64,000 nt of DNA from contig CM031864.1 in NCBI GenBank assembly GCA_018697195.1, positions 30,428,198 through 30,492,197 of the forward strand, written 5' to 3'. The stretch comes from Certhia americana (lineage: Eukaryota; Chordata; Aves; Passeriformes; Certhiidae). Position numbers and translations under genes: made by a program. Under the pieces are notes generated by a model. That model made no database searches and was not told the origin of the DNA. It was given only the letters and a program-made list of their open reading frames with translations. Shown here in pieces: positions 44,188 to 55,900 of the stretch (its first letter is position 1; every line of letters starts with the position of its first letter).

Positions 44188-44953
44188 TTGACACCTCAGA
44201 ATTTTTACTGGGCTCCCCAATCCTCCAGACTGCTGTGGCAAGCTGGGAGTGCAGGGTGCTGCTGGTGCCAGGTTGGCCCATGCAGGGATTGTGGCATTGG
44301 TTCCTCCTCCCAGGAATGGTGGATGTGGGTGTTCCCACTGCCCTGCTCTGCAGGTGGGAAGTGGGCAGCCCATAGGTTTTATAAAATCTCTGACCTTCTG
44401 GGAATCTCTGCTTTCATACAAACCATACCAGGATGTTGGAGGTAGAAGACCCCTTCGCTCTTAGGCCTTCAGAGGACTTGGACTCAGTGGGGCAGGAAAG
44501 GCATTTCTTTGTCAAAACATTTTCCAGGCAAAAAAGGGTTGGATTCAGAGAAGATGAAATTCTGTGAATTCATCTCCATTGAATTGGGGAAGAGGGGAAA
44601 AAGGAAATGTTTTACTGAGACGTTTTCAAAGCAGAATGTTTCTGAGGTTTCTTTTCTTGGCCCAGTCTTTGGTTTCAGGACCTCCTTCAGTTTCAGTAAA
44701 AAAATAGAATTCTTTAAAAAATATTTAAAACATCTGTCAAAACACTAATTTCTCAGTAGGACTGAAATCTGCTTTTTCCAAGACTTCATAATTTGCTGAA
44801 AATATTTGTCGCAAATTTTCTTCCCAGCTCATTCCCAGTGCTAAATGCCTGTGAACTGGCAGGGCAGGAGCATACCCTGATTTGCAGAGAGCTCCTGGGA
44901 AGCTTTTCCCAGCACTTCTCTGAAGGTGCCTCAATGTATGAAGAAACCGAACC
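44188..44953. other. Gene-free sequence, possible old AT-rich repeat
   Basis: At 44540-44830 the texture (AAATGTTTTACTGAGACG, TTTCAGTAAAAAAATAGAA, AATATTTGTCGCAAA) resembles decayed old repeat sequence also seen near 19.3, 58.1 and 63.0 kb. I could not assign a family. No gene was seen. Confidence 0.35.
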
Positions 44954-44970
44954 AAAAAAAAAAAAAAAAA
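44954..44970 (+). repeat. Poly-A tract
   Basis: Seventeen A, followed by an A/C-rich stretch (ACCAACCAAAAACCAACAAAC). No SINE or LINE body could be recognised on its 5' side. Confidence 0.9.
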
Positions 44971-47900
44971 CCCTAAACCAACCAAAAACCAACAAACAAC
45001 AAATTTTCCAGTAAAGGAGAACCGGGGTTACATCACATGTACTTTCAGACTTTTTAATGGAAATTTATTGATTATAAATAGATATATGATCCCATGGGAT
45101 GGTGGGACTTGTCTCCATCAGCTTGCCTTGCTTAAAAGTTAAAGACTTCGTGGAGGTTTTGCTGTCTCAAGTGTTCCTGCCCACACTGGTGCTCATGTTT
45201 AAGGGTGATGGGGTGACTTGCTGCTCTCCCCCATGGCAGGAGGGACCAGATCCCCACAGGGGATGGCTGTGTGATGATCCTGACTTGTTACCCACCTAAT
45301 GCACCCATCACTGGCACTGATTTACACCTCAGCACAACGAGGATGTTTTCTGGCCCACTACCTGTGAAAGGCCAGGTTTCTTTACAGCCTCCTGATTTAA
45401 CTGCTGGCTTTCCCATAAACAGTGTGCCCTGCTGCTATTCCCTTATCCTGGGAACCCCATCCTGCTCTTCCGTAGCAGTTTGCAGTGGCAGGAAGCAAGA
45501 ACCCATCTGAGACACAGATCCAGAGCCAGGGTCTCTCCAGGGATCAAATCTGCCCTCTTGTCAGTGGCACTGGACAAGGGGGCAGATCCTCTGCTATTTA
45601 GAATTGGTTATTTACAGCAACTCAGCCACGCTCGTCCATGGGAGAGGGGGCTTGGCCACATCTGCTCACTGGCCTGAACCTCCCCCAGTTTATTTAGATG
45701 ATGCAAAATCCCAGCCCACAGGGGTCCAGGGCCTGGGATTTTTCAAAGTAGGACAAGTTGGACCAGAAGGGCTTGGGAAGACCCCTCCCCTCCAGCTCAT
45801 TAATGACTGTGTCGATTACCATTAACCCCTTGCGTGGCCTGGCATCATTCCCAGTGCCTTTCATTCCACAGCACCAGGATCGTGTCCAAGCTGCAGCATC
45901 CCTCTGCGTCCAGGATTGCATCCTCTGTGTCCACCTATCCAGTCACCCCTGGAGAGAGAGTAAAGCAAGGATGAGATCCCACCCACCACTGGGTGGGTCT
46001 CTGTCCTACAGGCAAGAGTGACAGAGGACAAGTGACACAGGAGAGACGCTCCCTCTGCCAGAAATTGCCTGAGGGGTTGGTACTAAACCTGACCTGCCAG
46101 ACATCACCCCCCTGTTCCCTCTCCTCTCCAAGCGATGGAGTTTCAGGCTTTGCAGCACATTCAGCCTTGCCAAATCCCCTCTCCGATGCAGGCGTTCCTA
46201 ATCATGCATAAATACGGCAGTGGATATCGCCGTCTGTGTTGCTCCAGAGACAGCCTTTGATCCTGGATTGAGAGCTCATGTTTCAGGTGTTTGGGCAAAT
46301 CAAAAGTACAAAATAGAAACTCCAAATTGCCTTGTAATTTTTAAGAGGCAGATCAGGAAGACACTGCTTGCTGGATGGGGAACAGATGTCTCCCTGCCGG
46401 CTTCTCCACTGTCCGGAGCCGGGAGGCAGCGAGGCTCCCCTTTCCCTGAGTGCCTGCAAGCAGAGCTGGAGGGGGTTTGGGGAACATGTCTCAGAGCTTT
46501 ATGGATCCTGTCTGGAGAGGGGGCAGGTCTGGTTTTCTCTGTTCAAGCCCCAGCTTTGGTTCAGTGCTTGCCCAGCCATCCTCCTCCTTTTCACCTGTGT
46601 TGTTTTGGGACTGGAGCCCATCGGCAAGGCTGCAGGCCCTTGTCCCAGGGGTTTCACCTGAGACTCAAGTCCACCTGGGGAGTAAATCAACTCCCCGTGG
46701 AGCAGGTGGGGTTGGCAGCTGAGCCAGGCGGCAGGGAGAGGCTGATGGAGCCACCTGAGGGATGCTATGGAAGGAAAGGGAGGAGCCTCTGCCCTCCTTC
46801 AGCTCCAGCAACAGTAGGAGCTAGGGAAGGATGGAGTGAGGAGGGTTGCAGCCAGCATCACCAGGGAGGGCAAGCTGTGGCTTGTTTCCAGTGTCATTTT
46901 GTGGGCTTTGCCTCTCTAGAGGAGGATCTCTTGTTTAGACATGGTTTTGTTTGTAAGCTCCCTCCACCAGCCTAGAGACTGCAGAAGGAGCCCCCCAGGG
47001 CAGGAGGTGCCCAGTGATGCCTTGAGGATGCAGGTATGTGGAGTGGGGGTGCACCAAAGGGGCCAGCTGGCTGTGCTGGAGGCAGAAAGTGTATGGGGTG
47101 ATGTACCTGCACCCCATTACTGTTTGGTGACTGCTCCTGGTGCCAGCAGAGGTGGCACAAACTGGTTCCCAGATGATGCCCCAGAGCTGAGCCTGCTGAG
47201 CCCCCTGGGCTGAGCCTGAGGCTGACAGCCAGGCTGGATGCTCCAGGGAGCACAGTGCCTAAACCCCTTTACTTTGGTGCCTTGGCTGGATCCCCAAACC
47301 ACTTGAAAAGAACTGGGGCTGGTGCTCGTGGCTGCCTGAGTCAGAGGAAGAGGCAATGAGAGCCTGAGGCTGGGGCAGAGCCTGTGAGTCATGCCTGGGC
47401 TGTCAGAGCCACTGGGGCAGCAGCAGGGGGCCAAGAAGACTTTTAACAGAAAAGAACAAATAACTGCATTTGGCACTGAGTAGAAACCTGAGCAGGGCCA
47501 GACCAAGAAGCTGCCTAGGAGCTGGGATGGTTTGTTTTCCCCCTGAGGGCTGCTGGCCAAGGGAGGTCTTTGTGCCTGGACAGTCCTGAGCTGCTTTGGT
47601 GTTGGTGTGGCAAAGAGCTTCCTTGGGCCTGCCCAGGATGCACGGGGCCTGCTGCATCCATGGTTATTTTCTTCCCTTTGCACGAGACCCTTGGCTGTGC
47701 CATGAAAAGCTCAGGTAATTCCCCAAGACATGAGATGCACTGAACAACCCAGCACAGAGCAAAGGTGCCTGAACACAGGGACTGGCCTTGCTGATGGTGT
47801 GGAGGTGGTCCAGGGCCAAGCAGTGAGCAAAGGTCTTCTGTTTGGGTTGGGAATGGGATGAAGGCAGAAGCCAGGTCCTGGAAATGCTGTTTGCTCTGGC

Positions 47901-50220
47901 AGAACTGGTGGCCATCAGCACTGGGGTGGCAGGACGGCTTTTAAGGATGTGTTGGGAAGCCAGTGGTGGAGGGTTGGTCTCAAAACCTCTCTGATTATAT
48001 CAAGAGGGTTTCAGGGGAATTCCTAGATTGGGCTGGAGAGGAGCATCCTCAGCCTTGTCCCCTGTGTGGCACCCACTGCTGGTTGTGTTGGAGAGCTTGA
48101 GTGGGTGACACAGTCCTCTTCACCACCCCTCTGCCCCCCAGCCAAGAGAGGTGTTGTGCAGTCTGCAGTCCCCAGTTCATGGGATCGATCTGCTCGTGCT
48201 TTGGCCTCCAGCACCTGAGATTTATGCTCTGGGCAGGGGGTCTGTCACTGAGAGCACAGCTTGATGGGAGCACACTGAGCATCACAGCCGTGCTGGCTCT
48301 GCCCCCAGGCTGGTGGGTGTCTGATCCAGCACTATATTTGAGGCCTCAGTGCTGTGTTCCCCTAAATCCTCCCAAGAGTGGGGAGAGAGGCTGTGGGATG
48401 TGCTGGGGCAGCTGCTGTCAATTAGTCCCCTCTGCTTAATTGCTTCTGAGCCTACCTCCTCCCCCCTCCCCAAAAGGCAAGCTGCAAACCCCTCTGAGTT
48501 TATGGTCTGTGAGTTCATGCAGCCTCCATTAATTTTATGAGTAGATTTTCCTATATCTACTCTCATATATCAGCTCCAAGAGCAGGAGGTGGTGGTGGCA
48601 GGGGAGTGTGACGTAACCTGCTCTGACACACATCACTGCTGGGAGGGAGGGGCTGTGAGCACCCAGCCTCTGCCACCTTTTCCCACAGCTCCAGGGAAGC
48701 TTTGGGCTTCTCCAAGCAGAAAGGAATACTTCTGAAGGCCCTGTGGAGGCAGAACAGCACCGAGAAGAGGCACTTGATGCTCTTGCATGAGGGTGGGGGA
48801 CTATAGAAAACTCCATCCCTGATCCAATCAGGATGGGGAAAAGACCATAAATCACTCAGGAAAGCAATACAATTGGGAAGCCAAAAGGCTCCAAGTCCCA
48901 GAGCATGGATTGCTGACCTAGGCCCTCTTTGAGCAGGGCCAGCTTTTGCTCAGCTGGAGGGGTGTGACTGGTGCGTGCTGTGTCCGTGTGTCTTTACAAA
49001 GACAGAGGCATGGTGGGAAGCTGGGATGATGTACTGGGTCTGGAGAGTCTGCAGGAGGTGTTGAACTGAGGACTTGCCATGGAAGACAAATGGGTGAAAC
49101 AGACTGGTTTTCCTTCCTTAGAACACCTTGGGACCCTTTCCCAGTGAGCAACAAGAAGGGGCTGAGAAAATGCCCCTTTTCTGCTGTAATCTCCCAGTGT
49201 AGGTGCCTCTGGCATGCAGGGGGTGTTAACCATCCCATAGCTCCTGGGGGCAATGGGCTGCCTGGGCAGAATGAAAAAGGATGTAAACCATCAGAGTTCC
49301 CTATAAATTTGTGGGGTAATTGGCAGCATTGCACTTGTGATGAAATCCAAGAAGGAGCTAAACCCTCCAACAGGGGAGAGCTTTGGGAGGAGGGTGCAAG
49401 GGGGCCTGATGGAAACCCTGGTTGTATTTCAGGCTTGGATTGTCTTCTGCTTTTCCCTGGGAACCAGCTGCTTGTATGGGTCCAGCCCAGGTGGGACTTG
49501 TTCCCCATCCTGGGGAATTGCTGCTGGGGATGCAGGTGTGGGGACCCCGATGTGGATCGTATGCCCTGAGAATTGTCAGAAAGTCCTTGTCTGAAGCTCT
49601 GCTTTCTCAAATCATTCCATGTCTGAGCAGTTTAATCCATCAGTTTAAAGATTTTTGGGCAGTAATTCGTGCTGAGTTGTTCCAAGAGGAAGAGCCCACG
49701 GGGCTGCCAGGAGCCTGGGGTGGGCTGGGGCAGGTTGTGGGGTTGCAGCCCCACAGCTGGGAGAAGGTGCTGGCTTTGCTCCATGGTCTTTGCCCAGGCC
49801 AGCCCTAAGGTGGTGCAGAGTATTCCCTGTGCTGCTGGAATCATTCTTTTTGAACAAAATCTGACCATTTTTGTTCATCTTGCCTGTGTGCTCTGGGTCT
49901 GCTTCCCAGTTGGCAACACTTGGGAAATTGTTTTTGCAACTTTCTGTTGAAAGACTTTGAGATTTTTTCTTTTTACCCCAGGATCAATTTTGCAGTGGAA
50001 AAATCCCATTTTTCAGCTACCTCTCTGCATGGCCTCTGACAGAGCACCCTTTCCCAAACCACCAGTAACCAGACCACAAAACTTGTTCTCAAAGAAGCAA
50101 TTAATAGGAAAGAAAAGGGCACCGACCAAGATCTCTTTTTCTTTCTATATTCTGAGAAAGCATGTGAATTACCCTGCTCCCAATTCTTCCCAGAACATTG
50201 TAGTAATGTTACAAATTTAG
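44971..50220. other. Gene-free, GC-richer unique sequence
   Basis: Contains the longest open frame of the window, 251 codons on + at 46220-46975. It has no domain, signal peptide or membrane segment that I can see, and other frames are open over the same bases. A small CpG cluster lies at 46396-46432 (CTGCCGGC, GTCCGGAGCCGGGAGGCAGC). Other frames of 160-230 codons (47117-47683 - and 48918-49610 -) also lack domains. No mobile element was recognised. Confidence 0.45.
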
Positions 50221-50475
50221 TCATAAATCTGTGGTTGAATTATAGTTATCATTGTAAAACAATAATAACTATGCAGATCCTTATTATGGTGCATTAAGTT
50301 ACAATGATAGTAAATCTGTCACAATAACCATGGCAACTCTCTGAGGCACGCAGCAGGGCTCCGTGATGTTATTGATAAAATCTGCTGAACTCTGCTGTCT
50401 TACCCTCCGCAGAGCTGCGGGGCCGGTTTATTGGGAATGGTGATTAAGTGATGCAAACCATCTCCCTCTCCCCTG
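50221..50475. promoter_or_regulatory. Possible enhancer with SOX-like sites
   Basis: An inverted repeat ATAGTTATCATTGT / ACAATAATAACTAT (50242-50255 and 50259-50272, one mismatch, AAA between) is followed by two further ACAAT cores (about 50303 and 50323). ACAAT is the SOX-family core. The following 140 bases retain CpGs (GGCACGCAG, CTCCGTG, CTCCGCAGAGCTGCGGGGCC) and have homeodomain-like GATTAAG. It is repeat-free. Enhancer identity is inferred from composition only. Confidence 0.25.
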
Positions 50476-52620
50476 GCACTCATTTGTTTGCCTGGAGAGG
50501 CGTTAAATGCTCTGTCACAGGGCATGGGGAACTCGCCTTTGTAGGATGGGTCCAGGCTGAAGGAACGGGGCCTGGGGAAGGGCAGGTCTGATGCTGAGTG
50601 CTGGTTTTGGGGTGTCTGGCTGGTCTGTGTGGGATTTCTGGGATCTTGGTGGCTTTGGGTGGGCTCTGGGCCAGCTGCTCACCCAGAGGTGGCTTTGTTG
50701 AGTGGCTGGTGCCCATACCTGAAAGCAGAAAGTGGCAAGTAGGGCGTTTCCACTTGGTGTGGAAGATGCTGAGCCTTCCCTCGGGCTGGAGATGGTTAAT
50801 GGCACTGGGCTGGGAGTGTGCTGGAGGCAGGTCAGTGGATGGGCTGACTCAGGCTGTGGTCGGGCTGGAGCACCCAGCACAGAGACTCTCATCTTGTGGC
50901 TGCTGCTCTGACATGTTTTATGGCCTTGTGTCATCTTACTCCTGGTCCTGTCCAGCCCCACTGCTGCCAGAATAACCCACAAGAAAGGCTGTTCTCATGA
51001 ATTTCCCCGACTTGTTTTGGGGCAAGGGAAGATCACACTTCTCTGGCTGCCTCTGGGAGCCAAACCACAGCAGCTCCTTCCTAGTTTCCATCGACCTCAT
51101 GCATGTGCAGTCTTACACACTGCATGGGGCAATGCCAGGCAGGGGCACCAGTTTGTGTGTGGAGGCATGGATGGCTCCAGGCCCCATCTCTAGAGGCTGT
51201 GACAGCCTGGAGGACCCAGCTGCAGTCTCTCCCTCCCTATTCCATGACAAAGTGAGGCCGTTTCATGCTGGAACAGACTTTGGGTTTGTTAACCCGATTC
51301 CCTGCTGCTCCTTGAGGCTTATTTCAGATGAGCACAGCCCAGGCTGCAGCTGGCAGATATATGGGAGCCAGCAAGCTTCTGGGGTGCTGGGAGACTGCCT
51401 TTATGGAGGGCAGGGGGCTCCTGAGCCCAGCTTGGCTGTATCAGCAAGCAGAGAAAGCCACACGGCTGTGCTGTGCTCGGCTGGAGATGGTGACAGGCTC
51501 AGGGACACACTGGCATGTGCTGGCTGCTGTGCCCATGGCTGACATGGGCTGAGAACCCCTGAGTGAGGTGAGGGCACACTGAGGAAAAGCCACTCTGCTT
51601 GCTGGGCTGGTTCTTGCTTCCTCACCCCCTCCTCTTCCCTGCCAGGGCTGCCAAAAATGGGCATGTTTCTCCTTTTGTCATTTTTCCATTGTAAGGTTTC
51701 ATGCTGGTTTAGGAAAAAAGGCTAACAATTTGTCACTCTAATAGGGTTTTTCTGGCTGAAGAAAAGCCCATTAAAGTCTTGCTAAGTATAGGAACCCAAG
51801 TTTCATTGTGAGTGTTTATATTTTCTAATCACTTGCAGATGATGCCAGTGTGTAGCTGGATATTGGACTGTAAGTGCTGGCTGGTTTCTGTGCCATTGCT
51901 TCACTGGCTGCTTTGTGCAAGTCTGCCATGCTTGGAGGGTCAAAGTTTATTTGGGAAGGAGAAAAGATGCTGGGAGGTGCCTCATCTGTGCAGTGATCCT
52001 GCAGGATGCCTTTGGTGTTTGCTCTTCTCCAAGCACCCTCTTTGCCCCAGGAATCTGCTGCTCTCTGGGTGAAGCTGGTGCAGGTCAGCAAAGTTGCAGT
52101 GAAGTGAGGCAACCACAGATCTTGCCAGGAAGACAGCTGGCCCTTCTGAGGGATGATTATTCTACAAAATATAGCATTCTTAAAAAAAATTATTTGAGGA
52201 AAATGGTCCTGCTGGGGCATTTCCAGTGCTCCAGTGATTTTATTTAAATACTAAGTTGGGTGAAATGTGTAAGACAGCCTTCTCCATCCTTATATTGGGA
52301 AATTTCCCAGCCCCATGGCAAATCCATCTGGATCCCTCTAGGTGTCAGCTTTCAGAATGAAGGGAATATCTGGGGTGTTCTCATCCCAGCATTGTGTCTG
52401 CCTTTGCTCATGCAGGTGAGTGGACTGGAGAGGCTGGCATGAGGTCAAGCAGGGGGCAGGGCTGGCACAGGATGGCCCAGCAGGATGGAGACAGAGTCCT
52501 ATTGCTCCTGACCTGCAGCCAGTGCCCATCTTCCCTTCTGAGCCTCACTGTGTTCCGCTCCAAAAGACCCTCTGCAAATCTTCCTTTTGACTGCTGGGAT
52601 CTTTTCAATTCTGTGTAAAG
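50476..52620. other. Gene-free, GC-richer unique sequence
   Basis: Overlapping frames up to 181 codons (50997-51542 +) without domains. Weak splice-like signals occur (for example GCAG|GTGAGT near 52410) but no acceptor-donor pair encloses a convincing exon. Confidence 0.45.
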
Positions 52621-52935
52621 ATCTGTGGACAGATTTTTTTGTTGTTGTTGCTGCTGATTGGAAACTTATCAGTATAATTACACAAGCATATGTTTTATAG
52701 GTTGCATCTTAACTGTTAAACATCAATCTGCTATTTACTGGGAGTTATATTAACTGTTAGTGATGACTATTACACAAATGCTGACAAAATTATTGAATGA
52801 GAGCCACTCAAAATTGCAGGCTCCCTATATGTGCCACTGTGCAATACTTTTCTCTATTACTGAACTGAGAAAAGGGACTTCAAGTATCCAGACCCCTTGA
52901 TGTATTTATGTGGCTAAAGGCATGATGGATTTCAT
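52621..52935. other. AT-rich repeat-free stretch
   Basis: Rich in TAAC and GTTA words, such as CTTAACTGTTAAACATC and ATATTAACTGTTAGTGATG, with GTTA/TAAC inverted pairs. I could not assign it to a repeat family. It may be old repeat sequence or a conserved block. Confidence 0.3.
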
Positions 52936-55900
52936 ATGTTGCAAAACCTGAGTTTTCATTTAAAAATAATAACTGGGCTCTCCAGGTTGCCAGCCCTGCT
53001 CAATGCCTTCATTCCCCCTCACCCCTTGACAAACAGGAAACCCCCAATAGCCAACACCTTCCACAGACTCTGCACTCAACCTTTCTTGTGTGGTTTGGGG
53101 ATTTTTTTTTTGTTTTTTTGTTTGCCCAAGTCTGCAGACACTGTCTCAAGAGCTTGCAGTTCTCAAGACAACTTTGTACTGCAAAGGCACAGAGAGGGGG
53201 CCATGGACAGAGGGGACATTGCCACAGAGCGTGGTGACCTCATTCTGCCATCGCCATGGAACTGTTCTAAGGTTGGGATCATCCTCGATGTGAACTGTGT
53301 GGAAGTGGGGTTGATGTGTCACCTCCTCTGTACTAGGTACCCTAGGAGCAGTTCCAATGATATCCAGCTTTCCATTGGAGCTGGAAAGGTTTGGTGTCAG
53401 GAGAGCAGACATGTGGGAGCTTGTTAAACTGGGGAAGCAGGGGGAAGAATATTAGTTTTATAAAAAGGAGCTCTAAACGACTCAGGATGCAATAAAAGCT
53501 CCATTTCCAGCTGAGTGGATTGGGTTACACTTTGGACTGGGGAGTTTGGGGGGAAATAATGCTGTGCTTCTCATTTGGGGGTGTGTGCAGAGATGGGGCA
53601 CGACCTTCTCCTGGGCCCAGGAGGCCTCGGGGGGAGATGAGATCTGGGGGTTGGAGCTGGTCTCAGGATCCCTTCTGCTCTATTGGCATGCAGGATGGCA
53701 CAGTGCAGTCCCCGGTGGCTGCTTAGCAAGGAATGTGCCTTTGATGATATAGGGCACCTGGGAGCACTAAATAGTGGCTTATAATGGGCCAGATAAAAAT
53801 AAAGATTCATTTTGTTCTGGCTGTGGCTCACAAGTGGAAGTTCTCATCTCTCCAGCTCTCTGAAAGGGCTGGGAATCCTTTGCTGTCTTAACAGTGTGAA
53901 ACCTTGGGCCACAGAAAGGGAAATGAGGAGGGGACTCAGGTCTTGTATGCTGCTGCTGTGAAGCCTGAATCTGTGTTTTGGGAAATATTCTCCTTTACTG
54001 ACTCTCTGAGGGGGGAAGATGGATCTTGAGGAAGTCTCCTGAATACTGCTGAAGTTGCTCACCAGGGACCTGTGATGGGATGGCCATAGCTGTGGCAGCT
54101 GTGTGGGGCTACTCTGCTGGGAAGCTTGGGAAAGCTGCTTTTCCCATGGTTTTTCTGCTTGTGGGATAGAGCAGGTGACTGAGACAAGCACCATCCAACA
54201 GATCACCTTGCCCACGGCGGATGTGGAGGGTAAGGCTTTGCTGCTCTCATGCACACCTTCCCTGTGCTTCCCTGGCTTCCCCAGGTGGCCAGACCAACTG
54301 GCTTTGAGTGCCCTTGGTCACCCAGAGGGGAAAGGGCTGAATGGAGAGGCAGGGAGGGGGTAATGGAGCAGCCCTTGCTGCTTCACATGGCTTGGGAAAC
54401 CCTCTCAAACCAAATGAACCACAAACAGGGAAAGGTCCAGCATGGCAGTGTCCTTAAAATGTCCTTTTTGCAGCCCAGGGAAGGAGCATCCAGCTCCTGC
54501 TACCCCTCAGGTGTCCCCAGGATGCATTAAAATCACAGCTTGTTTGGTGCCTGCTGGTGCTGGAGCTCACCTGTGCTTGTTTTGTTGCTGGTCTGCCTTC
54601 CCAGCAAAGGGAGTCCTGCAGACAGCTGCCTGCCTCTTTTGCCCTTTCCACCCAAGAATTTGCTTCCAGACTGAACTCACCCAGCAGTAAGGCAGAGGTT
54701 GTTCAGGTTTGTGGGGAGCAGAGTGATGCTGGGGATGTCCCCACTGAGGGAGGACAGGCTGGGGAGGGAGTCTGTGCCTTCTTCTGGTTGTAGTTTCAAT
54801 CCCTGGCTGTTGGGAAGGGATCCTGGGATGCTCTGCAAGTCTGGGGCATCCCCATGAGCACAGGCAGGTGCTGTTTGCTCTCAAGGTAGAAATAAAGCTG
54901 CTGGTCAAGGGGATTTTCCTGCCTGTAAGGAAAAGCTGCTTCCCTGCCTTCACCTTCCTCTCTGGAGCAGCACTGAGGTGCAGAACTGCAGGGGAACCTG
55001 TTAGGCATTGCCTGCTAGCTCCCAGGGCTTGCTGATTTAATATTTTTTACATCTAATTGGAGCACAGAAAGACAAATAGTCCATGAGGAGAGTCCCACAG
55101 CATAAGCTATTGGAATAACAGATGGAAATATTATGTTTTTTGAAACATTCTTGCTGCAGAGCTGCCTCTTTGAAGTGTGTTTGAGCAGAACACACCGTGC
55201 CAAGAGCAGGGGGAGAAATTATTTGTGTCAGCAGAGCTGGGAACTTGGGTGTCTCAGATGCTGCAGAGACTCAGCTCACTGGACCACTCAGCCTTGCCAG
55301 GCAGGGGATGAGGGTCTGGCAGGACCTGTCCACTGCAGACAAATCCAGCAGCTGTGCTCAGATGAGATGGTGAATAGGGGCTTTCCAGAGCTGTAACTGC
55401 CCGAGAGTGGTGCTAATGGCCTGTGCTCACTCACAGCACTGCCTGACTACATTTGCACTCTGACACTTTTTTTTCTCCCAGATGATGAATGATTTTGGGG
55501 AAGGGAGGAGGATTAAAGGTTTATGGGGTTTTTTCTCAAAAAAGTGGGAAGAGTGCAGTTTTTCCTTCCACCTGATTCTCTTGTTCTCGGAATGAAAAAT
55601 TCCATATTCCATATTTTGGTGAAGTTCAAGAGGGAGTGTGGCACACCCAGGGCTCTGCCTGGGGATGTGGCATTAAACAGGAGGCTGTGAGGAAGAGGTG
55701 AAGGAAATGCTGATGGAGGCATGTTGCACCGTTAGCAGGGAGAGGTTTAGGTTGGAAGAAGCTCCCTTCAGGGCATGCAGGAAGGAATAAAACGAGGTCA
55801 GGCAGAGTAACAAAGCTCTCAGCTCTGTTTAAGGGGCCCCTTTGCGTGAATAAACACTGCTATGATCTGCAGAAGCTTTCCTTGAGCCCTGACTGTGGAG

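Noticed and set aside
48918..49610. 230-codon - frame
   Set aside because: GC-rich chance frame, low-complexity Pro/Ser-rich product without a domain, and + frames open across it.
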